A stretch of DNA of 64,000 nt from Saprolegnia diclina VS20 (lineage: Eukaryota > Oomycota > Saprolegniomycetes > Saprolegniales > Saprolegniaceae), in contig NW_008246124.1 of assembly GCF_000281045.1 (NCBI RefSeq), positions 245,629 to 309,628 of the forward strand. The letters run 5' to 3'. A model generated the notes under the pieces. That model did not search any database and was not told where the DNA came from. It saw only the letters and a list, made by a program, of their open reading frames with translations. The position numbers and the translations under genes were made by a program. Each line of letters opens with the position of its first letter. The first letter of the stretch is position 1. Of this stretch, positions 55,053 to 64,000 are shown piece by piece.

Positions 55053-58000
55053 ATGACCAACGACGACGTGCGCATGGAGCACATCCAGGAGTGGATCGAG
55101 GCGACGGTCGACGTGCGCTTCGATGGCAACATGTGGGCGCTCCTCAAGGACGGCCAGGTGCTCTGCAAGCTGGCCAACTCGCTCAACGCGGCCATCCGCG
55201 TCAACAAGCTCAAGACGGCCTTCCACTGCAAGGAGAACATCCAGGCCTTCATCTCGTGGGCGAAAAGCGTCGGCGTGCCCGAAGGCGACCTCTTCCACGT
55301 GCACGACTTGCAGTTTGAAGAGAACATTGGCGCGGTCCTGCGCACGCTCGCGGCGCTGTACACCATGTTTGCCGAGGAGATCCGCGCGTCCGTGCGCGTC
55401 TCGACCAACCACGGACCGGCGCTCGCGAGCTCGTACGACAGCGACGACGACTCGGGCTTTGGCGACCTCCACGACTCGGAGCCCGACGACGAGCCCGACT
55501 TGTACGACCTCTCGATCGTGCGCGAGAACCGGTCGTCGTCCAAGCTCGCGGCCTTTCTCAAGTTTGTGCCCATTCAGTCGACGACGAGCAAGCACAAGGC
55601 GCCGCCAACGCCCGAGCACGTCGAGCCGCCGCCGCAAGAGATCCCGATTGTCGTGAAGAAGGCGTCGCCCGCGCCCAAGACGCCGTCGCCACGCAAGATG
55701 CCCGCGACGCCGCCGCCCAAGGTCGCGCCACCCCCCGAGCCCGTCGTCGCCAAAGGCAACAAATTCAAGCTGAGCAACTTTCTCAACAAGGCCAAGTCGA
55801 CCATGAAGCACAAGGAGTCGCCGAAGAAATCGCCAAAAGAGTCGCCGATCGTGACCAAGCCGTCGCCCAAGTTGCAGACGCCCAAGGTGCAGACACCGCA
55901 GACGCCCAAGGTGCAGACACCCAAGGTCCCGACACCCAAGGCACCGCCGCCGGTCGTCGCAAGGGCACCGCCGCCGGTCGCGGTGGTCGAGCCGCCAAAG
56001 CCGGTCGCCAAGGTGGTGACGCCCATCAAGAGCAAGGCGGTACCGCCGCCGATTCAGACAACCACTGACGACGACGACAGCGACGATCCGATGACGCCGC
56101 CGTCGTCGCCCAAGCCCATCGTCGCGAGCTCGACCGTGCCGCCGGTCGGCAACACAAAGCAAAAGCTCAGCGCGTTCCTGGCGCAGACGCCCGTGGGCAA
56201 GCCGACGATCATTTCGGCGCCGTCGTCACGGACCGAGCCGGGCAAAACGTCGCCGGGCGTCGCGGCCAAGATGGCCATGATCCGCAACAACGGCGTCGCG
56301 CCGCCGACATCGACCGTCGTAGCTTCCACGACTGTCGTAGCGGCCTCGGATGAATCGCTCTCAGCACCGCTGCAGCTGAGCAAGCCGCGGGGGCCAGTCA
56401 AGACGCAGCGCCGGTCGTCGACGAGCCCCAAGGCCGTTGAGTCGTCGCCAACGGTGGTGGCGACGCCGACGATCGTGCCACCCGTCACTGCACCCGCGCC
56501 GACGAGCAAGCTCGGGAACTTTCTTCAGAAAGCACCGGCGTCCGACCCGCAACGGATGCTGGCCAACATCATGATGAACCGCGTGCCCCAGACAAAGACC
56601 GTCGTCTCGGCGGACGAGGATGATGAAGCGCTGCTGACGCCACCAGCATCACCCAAACACGTCCCAGTCGTCGCCAAGTCTGCGCCGGTCGTCGCCAAGT
56701 CGGTGCCGCAGCCGTCACCCGTGGCATCCACACCGTTACAAAACAAGTTGGCGAGCTTCATGGCGGCCGTGCCACCCACGGCTGCGGCCGCCGCCCCCAA
56801 GTCGACCGGCGGGTCCAAGCTCGCAGCCTTCTTATCGACGACTGGTGTCCCGCGCAAGGTGTCGGTGGTGTCGGCGCCGCCCTCGTCGTCGTTTATCGCA
56901 CCGTCGTCATCGTTTGTCGCCCCGGTGCTCGTCAAGTCGTCGCCGCCATTGAAGCGCGTCCGTCGCGCGCCGCGGTCGACGCTCAGCAACAACTGGGTCC
57001 TGCCCGACCAGCGCTTCTCGTATTCCAAGCGCCCAGCCTCGTCCAAGCCCTTCGACAAGGAAGGCGCGCGCCGGCGGTTCCTCCAGAACCAGCTGCGGCT
57101 CAAAGCCGAGGCCAAGCACAATGTCGGGAAGCACCAGAAGACCGCCAACGTCTGCGCGCCCGGCATGCTCTGCTACGTACCCGACGAGACCGACACGTGG
57201 CTCCTCGCCGAGGTCGAGTCGGTCGACACGCGCCGGAAGCACGTCAAGGTCAAGCTCGTCGAGGGCGCCGCCGAAGCGCGCGTCGTCGACCTCACCAACA
57301 TGGACGTTGTCCGGGCCATCGGCGGGCCGCAAGCCACCGAGATCGACTCGCTGCCTCTGGCCATCACGCACAGCAACAGCGACGGCGTCGAAGACATGCG
57401 CAACCTCCGCTTCCTCAACGAACCGTCCATCATGTACAACCTCAAGCGCCGCTTCGAGGCCGCGCAGCCCTGTACTTTATTTCTTGCTATTTTCAATGAT
57501 TTTCGACATTTTTGGCTAGATACGTACAGCAATGACATTGTGATAGCCGTCAACCCGTACCAATGGCTCGGGCACCTGTACGGCGAAGGCCTCCACACGC
57601 AGTACCTGCAGCAGCCCCGGCACAACCTGCCACCGCACGTGTACGCAACGTCGACAGCCGCGTACAAGAGCATGACGGCGTCGCGTCGCAACCAGAGCAT
57701 TCTAGTGAGTGGCGAGTCGGGCGCGGGCAAGACCGAGACGACCAAGATCCTCATGAACCACCTGGCGACAGTCGCCGGTGGCCGCGACGACTCGACGATC
57801 GCGCGTGTCATCAACGTCAACCCGCTCCTCGAGTCGTTTGGGAACGCCAAGACGCTCCGGAACGACAACTCGAGCCGGTTTGGCAAGTTTACGCAGCTGC
57901 AGTTCCGCGACGGGAAGCTCCGGGGCGCTTGCTGCGAGACGTACCTCCTCGAAAAGTCGCGCGTCGTCTCGTTCGCGCCCGGCGAGCGCAACTACCACAT

Positions 58001-60175
58001 CTTTTACCAGCTCCTGTGCGGCCTTCCGGTGGCGACGACTGCGTCGCTGCAGCTCCATGCGACGTCGAGCTTCCGCTACACGGGCGACGTGGCCGCCATG
58101 ACGATCGACGGCATCGACGACGCCAAGTGGATGGCGCAGACGCAGTTGTCGCTCGGGCTCATCGACCTCGACGCGAGCCTTCAGCAGTACGTCTTCGCTC
58201 TTTGATTTGCGATTGTTGAGACTAAGATCGTAGCACGTTGTTTGAAGTGCTCGCTGGCATCCTGCACCTCGGCAACCTCGACTTTGCTCCGACGGGCGAG
58301 AACGCGTCGCGCGTCGCCAACCCCGAGTCGCTCTCGGCCGTCGCGACGCTCTTGGGCCTTGCGCAGGACACGATCGCGACGGCGTGCTGCAACCGCACGG
58401 TCGTCGCGCACCGGGACGCGGTCACGGTGCCACTCAACGTCGTCGAAGCAAACGAGAACCGCGATGCGCTCGCCAAAGCCATCTACGCGAGCCTCTTTGA
58501 CTGGCTCGTCGCGCGCATCAACGGCGCCATGTCGATCCGTGACGCGTCGACGCAGATCGGCGTCCTCGACATCTTTGGGTTTGAGGACTTTGCGCACAAC
58601 GGCTTCGAGCAGTTCTGCATCAACTACGCCAACGAGAAGCTGCAGCAAAAGTTCGTCCACGACGTCTTCTCGACGGTCCAGGACGAGTACACGCGCGAGG
58701 GCCTCGTGTGGGACCACATCTCGTACGCCGACAACCAAGGCATCTTGGACCTCATCGAGGGCAAGCTCGGCATCATCAACCTCATGAACGACCACTTGCG
58801 CCAGCCCCGGGGCACGGAAGAGGCGCTCGTCAACAAGTTCCGCGCCAAGGACAATGCGATCATCTCGTTTGCCAAGGTCAAGCGCACGCAGTTTACGATC
58901 CGCCACTACGCCGGCGCCGTCACGTACGAGACGGTCGGCTTTATGGAGAAGCACCGCGACGCGCTCATGCAGGACCTGCTCGACCTCGTGCGGTCGAGCA
59001 CCAAGGCGTTTGTCGTCTCGCTCTTCCCGCTCGAGCAGCCGCCGACAGTCGACGAGCCCGACGCGATCTCGTCGGCGGCGTCGACGCCGTCACCCAAGTC
59101 GAAGCTCGAGGCGTGGGTCAAAAAGCCCGAGCCCAAGCCGCTGCTCGAAGGACGCAAGAAGGCGCTGCCGCCCAAGACGCTCGGGTCGCAGTTCAAGGCG
59201 TCACTGAGCTCGCTCATGGACACGATCGGGTCGACGCAGGCGCATTACGTGCGCTGCATCAAGCCCAACGCCGTCAAGAGCCCGACCGTGTTTGACAAGC
59301 CCATGGTCGTCGCGCAGCTGCGGTCGGCCGGCGTCATCGACGCGATTCGCATTTCGCGCGCCGGGTACCCCGCGCGGCTCACGGCGCACGAGCTCTCGAC
59401 GCGGTACGCGACCATGCTGCCGCCGTCGATGCTCACGGACGACGCGTGCGACGCGTTCATGCGGGCGACGGGCCATACGTCGCCGGTCGAGTTCCAAATG
59501 GGCAAGACGCTCGTGTACTTCAAGGCCGGCGTCCTCGAAGAGCTCGAGCTCATGAAGTCGGACTTCTACTACGAGCAAGCGACGCTCGCGCAAAAGGTCG
59601 TGCTCGGCTTCCTCGACCGCATGCGCTTCCGCAAGCGGATGGCAGCAGCCCTCGTGCTCCAAGCCTTTGGCCGCATGGCGCTCGAGCGCGTCGTGTTTAC
59701 AAAGCTCAAGGCCGCCGCCGTCACGATGCAGCGCGTCCGCCGCTACTACAAGGACCGCGACGCGGTGCTGGCCGCGATGCGCGCCCGGCTCGCGGCTCGG
59801 GAAGCGCAGCGGGTTGCCGACGAGGCCAAGCGCGTCGCGGCCGAAGAGGCTGCGCGGCGCCCGCCCGTGTGGGACTCGAACTCGGCGCTTTCGTCGCCAC
59901 GGTCGTTGCCGTCGCCCATGACGTCGCCCGAAGCCAGCGAGACCAAAGGCAGCTTCCGGTCGGCCGCGTACAGCCGAGCGAGCGACGTGGCGGCCACGGC
60001 CAAGGCGCTGCTGGCGCACGGCGACGCACTGTGCGCGAGCTGCAAGGCGCTCGGGAAGAGCCACGCGTCGCTCGAAGACCAGATGGCCAAGCTCATGGCC
60101 GAGAACGCGCGCCTGCGACGCTTGCTGGTCGACCACAGCATTAACCCGGACGACGACGATGGCGTCTATGTGTAG
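55053..60175 (+). CDS. unconventional myosin with N-terminal calponin-homology domain
   Basis: Three exons (introns 57472-57519 and 58187-58233); the CDS divides by three, 1,675 aa. Residues about 5-105 form a calponin-homology domain (HIQEWIEATVDVRFDG, LLKDGQVLCKLANSL, FEENIGAVLRTLAALY). A disordered Pro/Lys/Ser linker (about 110-690) carries six KLxxFL-type motifs. An SH3-like lead (about 697) and the motor follow: PYTYSNDIVIAVNPYQWL, P-loop GESGAGKT (871-878), switch I NDNSSRFGKF, switch II DIFGFEDF (1141 on), HYVRCIKPN and converter. IQ-like motifs (LVLQAFGRMAL, VTMQRVRRYYK) occur around 1,500-1,545, then a short coiled coil. An actin motor; the CH domain suggests extra actin or microtubule contact. 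Start is the first ATG in frame. CH-myosin fusion is unusual. Confidence 0.9.
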
Positions 60176-60229
60176 CCGCAGTCTTATATAATTTACGCGA
60201 CACTCCGACTATGATTCACACATAAGAGC

Positions 60230-61108
60230 TTAGACGACGGCCGTGGTCGCGGGCGGCATGGACCGGTAGGCGTCGTACGGCGTCGGCGGTCGACGCCGGC
60301 AGGTGCGCGAGCACCATATACAGGTGCGCCGCAGTCGGAGGCCAAAGCCTTGCTGGGCCATCGGTCGCGGCTCGCCCGTGATCGCGCACAGACCCGGCTA
60401 CAACGAGGCAGGATGAGAGGATGGGAGTAGAGGAGGCTGTTCGACGTACGAGGCAGCCCGTGACCACCATCGAGAGGGCGACCAGCGTCAGCAAGACAGT
60501 GCTGACGATCGCGAGGACGTAGCCCGAGCCGGTGCCGGTAAGCACGTCGGTGAACGAGACGTGCCAGTGCAGCACGGCGCCCATGCCAAAGAGCGCTACA
60601 TCCGCGTCAGTAGTCGGCGACCGTGGTCAATCGTACCGCTGACAAAGTAGATCAAGCTCGGAAGCGCCGCCACGTGCTTGGAGACGAGCACGTCGCGGAG
60701 TAAGAAGGACACGCCGACGCAGAGCGCGATGAGCGAGAAGACCGTCGCGGTGATGAGCAGATAGGCGACTTGCACGCGCGCGTCCGTGTGGCTGCAGATG
60801 GCGCGGACGGTTGCGACGTCGCGGTTTGTCGGGAGCGGCGCGACGATCGTCATTTCACTCAGCACAAAGCAGCTCGACCGGTTCGTGAGCACAACGTTGC
60901 AGACGTCGCCCCACGTGCCCGTCGCGTTGGCCGTCGTGCCATTGCAGTTGACGGCCACGGCGAGGCTGAAGAGGCCAGCGTTGACCGGCCCAGCGCTGAC
61001 CCAGTCGGTCTGCGCGAGGCTGTAGATCCAGAGGCCCGAGGCCACGACGCCCACGAAGAGCTGGTTGGCGTTGAGCCGCAGCTCCGTCTCGCCGGCCCAG
61101 GGAACCAT
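60230..61108 (-). CDS. four-TM membrane protein, claudin/tetraspan-like layout
   Basis: Three exons (introns 60596-60636 and 60398-60449), CDS an exact multiple of three, 261 aa. Hydrophobic segments: QLFVGVVASGLWIYSLA; VAYLLITATVFSLIALCVGV; LPSLIYFVSALFGMGAVL; and YVLAIVSTVLLTLVALSMVV. A first extracellular loop of about 90 residues has several N-glycosylation sequons and cysteines, and the Cys/Arg-rich C-tail ends PPTPYDAYRSMPP. The layout (large loop 1, small loop 2) resembles PMP22/claudin or Sur7-type proteins, but no diagnostic motif was found. Convergent with the myosin gene, stop codons only 54 bp apart. Confidence 0.7.
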
Positions 61109-61532
61109 CGCGCAATGGCCGAATGCAACGGCTCTGCCTGGAAATACTGTATGACTGAAAACACGCCATCTCACCCGACCCATCCCGAGGTTGCGAGGTA
61201 TTCAGAGAAGCTGCTCCTATATAATTGACGGTACACCCATCACTGTGCTGTTATGCACTTGATGCGATGCGCGCCAGCATGCGCTTCGTTGCTACCGAGC
61301 ACTCGAAGCCTGCTGCATCCATGTGCTGCACCCAGCGTAAGGAGCGTTCTCCTAGACTGTACACCATTTCCGGAAGCTTGCCAGTGTCACTCCGCAAGCC
61401 TGTACCCTTCCACGATTGGTGCATTTCGGCCAATCGCACGCGTTGTATGCTTGATACCTTGATATCTTGTCGATGACAGGCGTCTTATTAGTAGTTAGTT
61501 GGAGCCCTTGCTCGTTGTAGATAATGCACAGT
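61109..61532. other. intergenic/5' region of the four-TM gene
   Basis: Contains a TATATAATT element at about 61218-61226, which on the minus strand lies about 110 bp before the four-TM start codon. Nothing else recognisable. Confidence 0.45.
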
Positions 61533-62616
61533 TTACGCTTCGTCGTCGTCCTCTTCAGTTGCACCTTCGTCGTCGTCGCCGGTGCCCTCGTCGTCGTCGC
61601 CGGTGCCCTCGTCGTCGTCTTCGGTGCTCTCGTCGTCGTCGTCGTCGTCACCGCCAAACTGCTCCTTGGCAGCGTCGACGACTGCGCGCAGGATCTGCTC
61701 TTGCGCGTCCTCGTCCGGGTCCTTGCCGTTCTCTTGCTTGAAGCGCGCGCAGGCGGCTTCGAAGAGGCCGTTGATGAGCTCGTCCATGCCTTCCTGGTCG
61801 AGGCCGCCGATCGCGGCGACACGCTCCGCCGCTTCCTTCTCGAGCTCGGCCATCTCGTCCTCGTTGGGCTTGCGGCCGTGCTCCTCCTCAAACTCCTCCA
61901 CGAGGTAGTCGAGCGCCGCCTGGGCAGGGTCGTCCTGGTTGGCCATCTCCTTCGCCACGCGCTCCTCGATCTCCTTGACCTCGTCCTCGTTGGGCTCGCG
62001 GCCTACACGACATTGGGTTCAGAGGAAGCGGCAGTGAAGGCAGCGTACCGTCGTTGTTGTCCTTGAACTCTTGGATGAAAAAGTCGACCGCGGCCTTGCG
62101 GTAGCCTTCCTCGTCTTCCTCGTCTTCCTCGTCTTCCTCGTCCGACTCTTCCTCGTCGGACGGCGGCTCCCACTCGGGAATCTCGAGCTTCAAGAAGGCT
62201 TCGTACTCTTCGAGCGTAAAGTCCTTGTGGTCGCCTTGGTCGTCGCAGCGGAAGAGGAGGATGTCGCCCTTGATCTGGCCGAGGCGGCCGTGGAACGGCG
62301 GCTGGAGCTTGTGCGTCGTGAGCGCGACGCCCGAGTCGACTTCTTGGTGCTCCGGGTTGCACATGAGCATGACGCTGAGGTCCTCGTACTGGCCGACAAA
62401 GGTGTGGTCGCCGCCAAGCAGCGCCTGCACGGCTTGCTTGCTCGGCGTAAAGTCGACGTCGATCTCCTTCTTCTCGCCCGCCTGCTTGAGCAAGACGCAC
62501 TTGACGATCGGGCCTTCGGCGCTCATGACGGCCTCAATGTCGAGGCCGGCCATGAGCTTGGCCTTCTTGGGCGACGAGTCCTTGCCGTCGTGGGCGCGCT
62601 TCTTGTCGTTGGCCAT
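61533..62616 (-). CDS. acidic repeat protein with an N-terminal conserved domain of unknown function
   Basis: Two exons (intron 62003-62048), CDS an exact multiple of three, 345 aa. The N-terminus MANDKKRAHDGKDSSPKKAK looks like a nuclear signal. Residues about 28-135 form a compact domain (GPIVKCVLLKQAGEKKEIDV, GGDHTFVGQYEDLSVMLMC, PFHGRLGQIKGDILLF) found in other protists to my recollection, function unknown. Then come an acidic run and three helical repeats of about 40 residues, each with a GR.PNEDE-type centre (GREPNEDEVKEIEE, GRKPNEDEMAELEK, GKDPDEDAQEQILR). The tail is poly-Asp/Glu with repeated DDDEGTG. Acidic tails of this kind occur in histone chaperones, but no such homology is claimed. 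Confidence 0.75.
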
Positions 62617-63098
62617 GGCAGCGGGTTGGGAAATGGAGAGGTTTGGCTGGTGCGAGCCTGGCCCCACACCGGACCTACGCTTTTTTTCATGGGTCCCCCC
62701 GGCACCCACTCGTTTTTATCAATAGGTTTGTATGATCAGAGGGGCTGCCCCGGACCCCATGAAAATCGTTGAAGTTGGAATCTTATTGAATCTCATGGCT
62801 GCGGATCGGTGGCCATGAAGCGGGTGCGACGGCCTCTGCCGCAGCCGACACGTCCCGAGACAAGCGCGCCACCCGTTGCCAGCACCGCATGCAGCTACGA
62901 GAACAGGTAGATGCTACATCGGCGGGACGGCGAGCCCCGAGCATCTCCACCTGCATGATGCAGAGGCCTGGGCCCATGCACGAGGGCCGCCCAGTACGAG
63001 ACAACGAGTTGGCTCGTCCAAGCGTTGCGCCCACCACAGCATGCTCGAGACGTCGATACTGATGCAGGAGTCGTTAGTGCACATGCTACTACAGGGTC
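62617..63098. other. intergenic, with an imperfect inverted repeat
   Basis: TTTTCATGGGTCC at about 62684-62696 faces GGACCCCATGAAAA at 62752-62765, giving inverted arms with one bulge around a 55-nt loop. No gene is supported here. It may be a MITE remnant or a hairpin; no target-site duplication was recognised. Confidence 0.45.
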
Positions 63099-64000
63099 CT
63101 ACGGCGGCGTGATGGAGAGGAGCTCGACTTCAAAGATCAAGTCGGCCTTGGCGGGAATCCCCGACCGGCCCTTCTCGCCGTACGCGAGCGGGTACGGGAT
63201 GAAGATGGAGGCCTTCTCGCCGAGGCTGAGCTGCGGAATGCCCATCTCCCAGCCCTTGATGACGCGGTTCTGGCCAATCGTAAAGCTAAACGGGCGGTTC
63301 GCTCGGCGCGACGAGTCGAACTGCGTCCCGTCCGTGAACGTTCCGACATCTACAAGGAAGATAGGACACAGAAACGACGTCGGGCTCAACGTACAGTGCA
63401 CCGAGACCGTGTCGCCGGCCTTGGGGAACGTCTTGCCATCGCCCGGAGACAGCACGTCAATCTTGAGCCCCGACGACGCCGGCGACGGCAGCGACTTGCC
63501 GTTGATCGCGATGAGGTAGACTTCAAAGATGAGGTCGGCGAGCGGCGGGATATCGCGGCCTGCGCCCGTCTCGCCGTACCCGAGCGCCGACGGAATGTAC
63601 AAGTTGGCCGTCTCGTTGAGCGTCATCTTGGCGAGGCCATGGTCCCAGCCCGCAATGACCATGCCCTCGTCGAGGTTGAACACGAACGGCGAGTTGCGGC
63701 TGTAGCTCGAGTCGAAGAGCTTGTTGTCGCTCGCGAGGCGACCCGCATCTAGAGAATACTGGTCAGGTCCATGCGCGAGCGCGGCTATGTACAGTGGACG
63801 GTGAGGCTGTCGCCCTTCTTCGGGTACGTCACGCCGTCGCCCGCATGCAGAACCTCGACGACAACCGCGTTGGCGTCGACAGCCCGCTGGAGCAAGGCAG
63901 CCGGCGACGGCGACGTCGGTCCGGCTGGCGCGAACGAGACAAAGTTGTAGGCCAACGCGAAGAAGCAGAGCACTGGCAGCACGTAGATCCAGCGGCGGCG
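63099..64000 (-). CDS. FKBP-type peptidyl-prolyl isomerase with at least two domains, 5' end outside window
   Basis: Partial gene; the N-terminus lies beyond 64000. The visible part starts in a membrane or signal segment (YVLPVLCFFALAYNFVSF). The first FKBP domain reads VVVEVLHAGDGVTYPKKGDS, LTVHYAGRL, FNLDEGMVIAGWDHGL and ALGYGETGAGRDIPP. The second FKBP domain ends the protein: SVHYVGTFTDGTQFDSS, VIKGWEMGIPQLSLGEKA, PLAYGEKGRSGIP. Introns at 63749-63792 and 63350-63394 sit at the same codon (VH|Y, phase 1) in both domains. Prolyl isomerase acting in the secretory pathway or on a membrane is likely. The usual active-site aromatic and Asp (FDSS) residues are present. Confidence 0.88.
   Translation of the reverse strand, partial: PPLDLRAASALLLRVGLQLCLVRASRTDVAVAGCLAPAGCRRQRGCRRGSACGRRRDVPEEGRQPHRPLYIAALAHGPDQYSLDAGRLASDNKLFDSSYSRNSPFVFNLDEGMVIAGWDHGLAKMTLNETANLYIPSALGYGETGAGRDIPPLADLIFEVYLIAINGKSLPSPASSGLKIDVLSPGDGKTFPKAGDTVSVHCTLSPTSFLCPIFLVDVGTFTDGTQFDSSRRANRPFSFTIGQNRVIKGWEMGIPQLSLGEKASIFIPYPLAYGEKGRSGIPAKADLIFEVELLSITPP

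Noticed and set aside
62684-62765. Inverted repeat as a defined transposon (MITE)
   Set aside because: Arms are imperfect and short, and no target-site duplication was recognised.

Overview
The window is nuclear DNA from a stramenopile, most probably an oomycete of the Saprolegniales type (Aphanomyces/Achlya/Saprolegnia-like); this is my inference. The signs are GC-rich third codon positions, very compact spacing (50-350 bp between many genes) and about 60 GT-AG introns that are nearly all 40-55 nt long with GTACG/GTGCG donors and TAG/CAG acceptors. The protein set also fits: LRR/EF-hand proteins, a CH-domain myosin, giant fibronectin/beta-helix surface proteins and PX proteins. No prokaryotic, organellar or clear viral signature was seen.

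Layout. 1-3309: gene-poor, with three near-identical tRNA-Gln(UUG) genes. 3310-5094: acetolactate synthase regulatory subunit and a secreted YcnI/DUF1775-like copper-site protein. 5840-10527: three minus-strand genes in tandem (LRR/EF-hand protein, RING protein with a membrane tail, PX protein). 11213-11284: tRNA-Pro(UGG). 11631-15167: condensin ATPase SMC2, one exon.

15305-38018 is the centrepiece: one minus-strand gene that I could splice by hand through 36 short introns. All junctions are phase-compatible and the total CDS is exactly divisible by three (21,048 nt, 7,015 aa). The product has a signal peptide, about 36 fibronectin type III domains interrupted by three tandem pairs of Calx-beta domains, a CUB-like domain, an EGF-like module, about 1,350 residues of right-handed beta-helix repeats, a cysteine-rich ephrin-receptor-like neck and a C-terminal multi-pass membrane domain. 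It looks like a giant adhesion or mechanosensory receptor and is my best candidate for an undescribed system.

38354-49632 and onward: a P4-ATPase flippase, a POT1-type telomere end-binding protein (about 11 introns), a membrane-anchored PH-domain protein, a secreted/anchored C69 Ntn-hydrolase, a proline-rich unknown, a tandem pair of two-winged-helix E2F-like factors, a CSB/ERCC6 SNF2 ATPase, a myosin with an N-terminal calponin-homology domain, a four-TM protein, an acidic repeat protein, and an FKBP with at least two domains cut by the window end.

There is no operon logic. Several genes share a theme of chromosome maintenance and cell cycle (SMC2, POT1, two E2F-like factors, CSB), but they are interspersed with unrelated genes. 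Three perfect 20-24 bp palindromes lie in intergenic DNA. Exon coordinates come from hand splicing and need transcript support.
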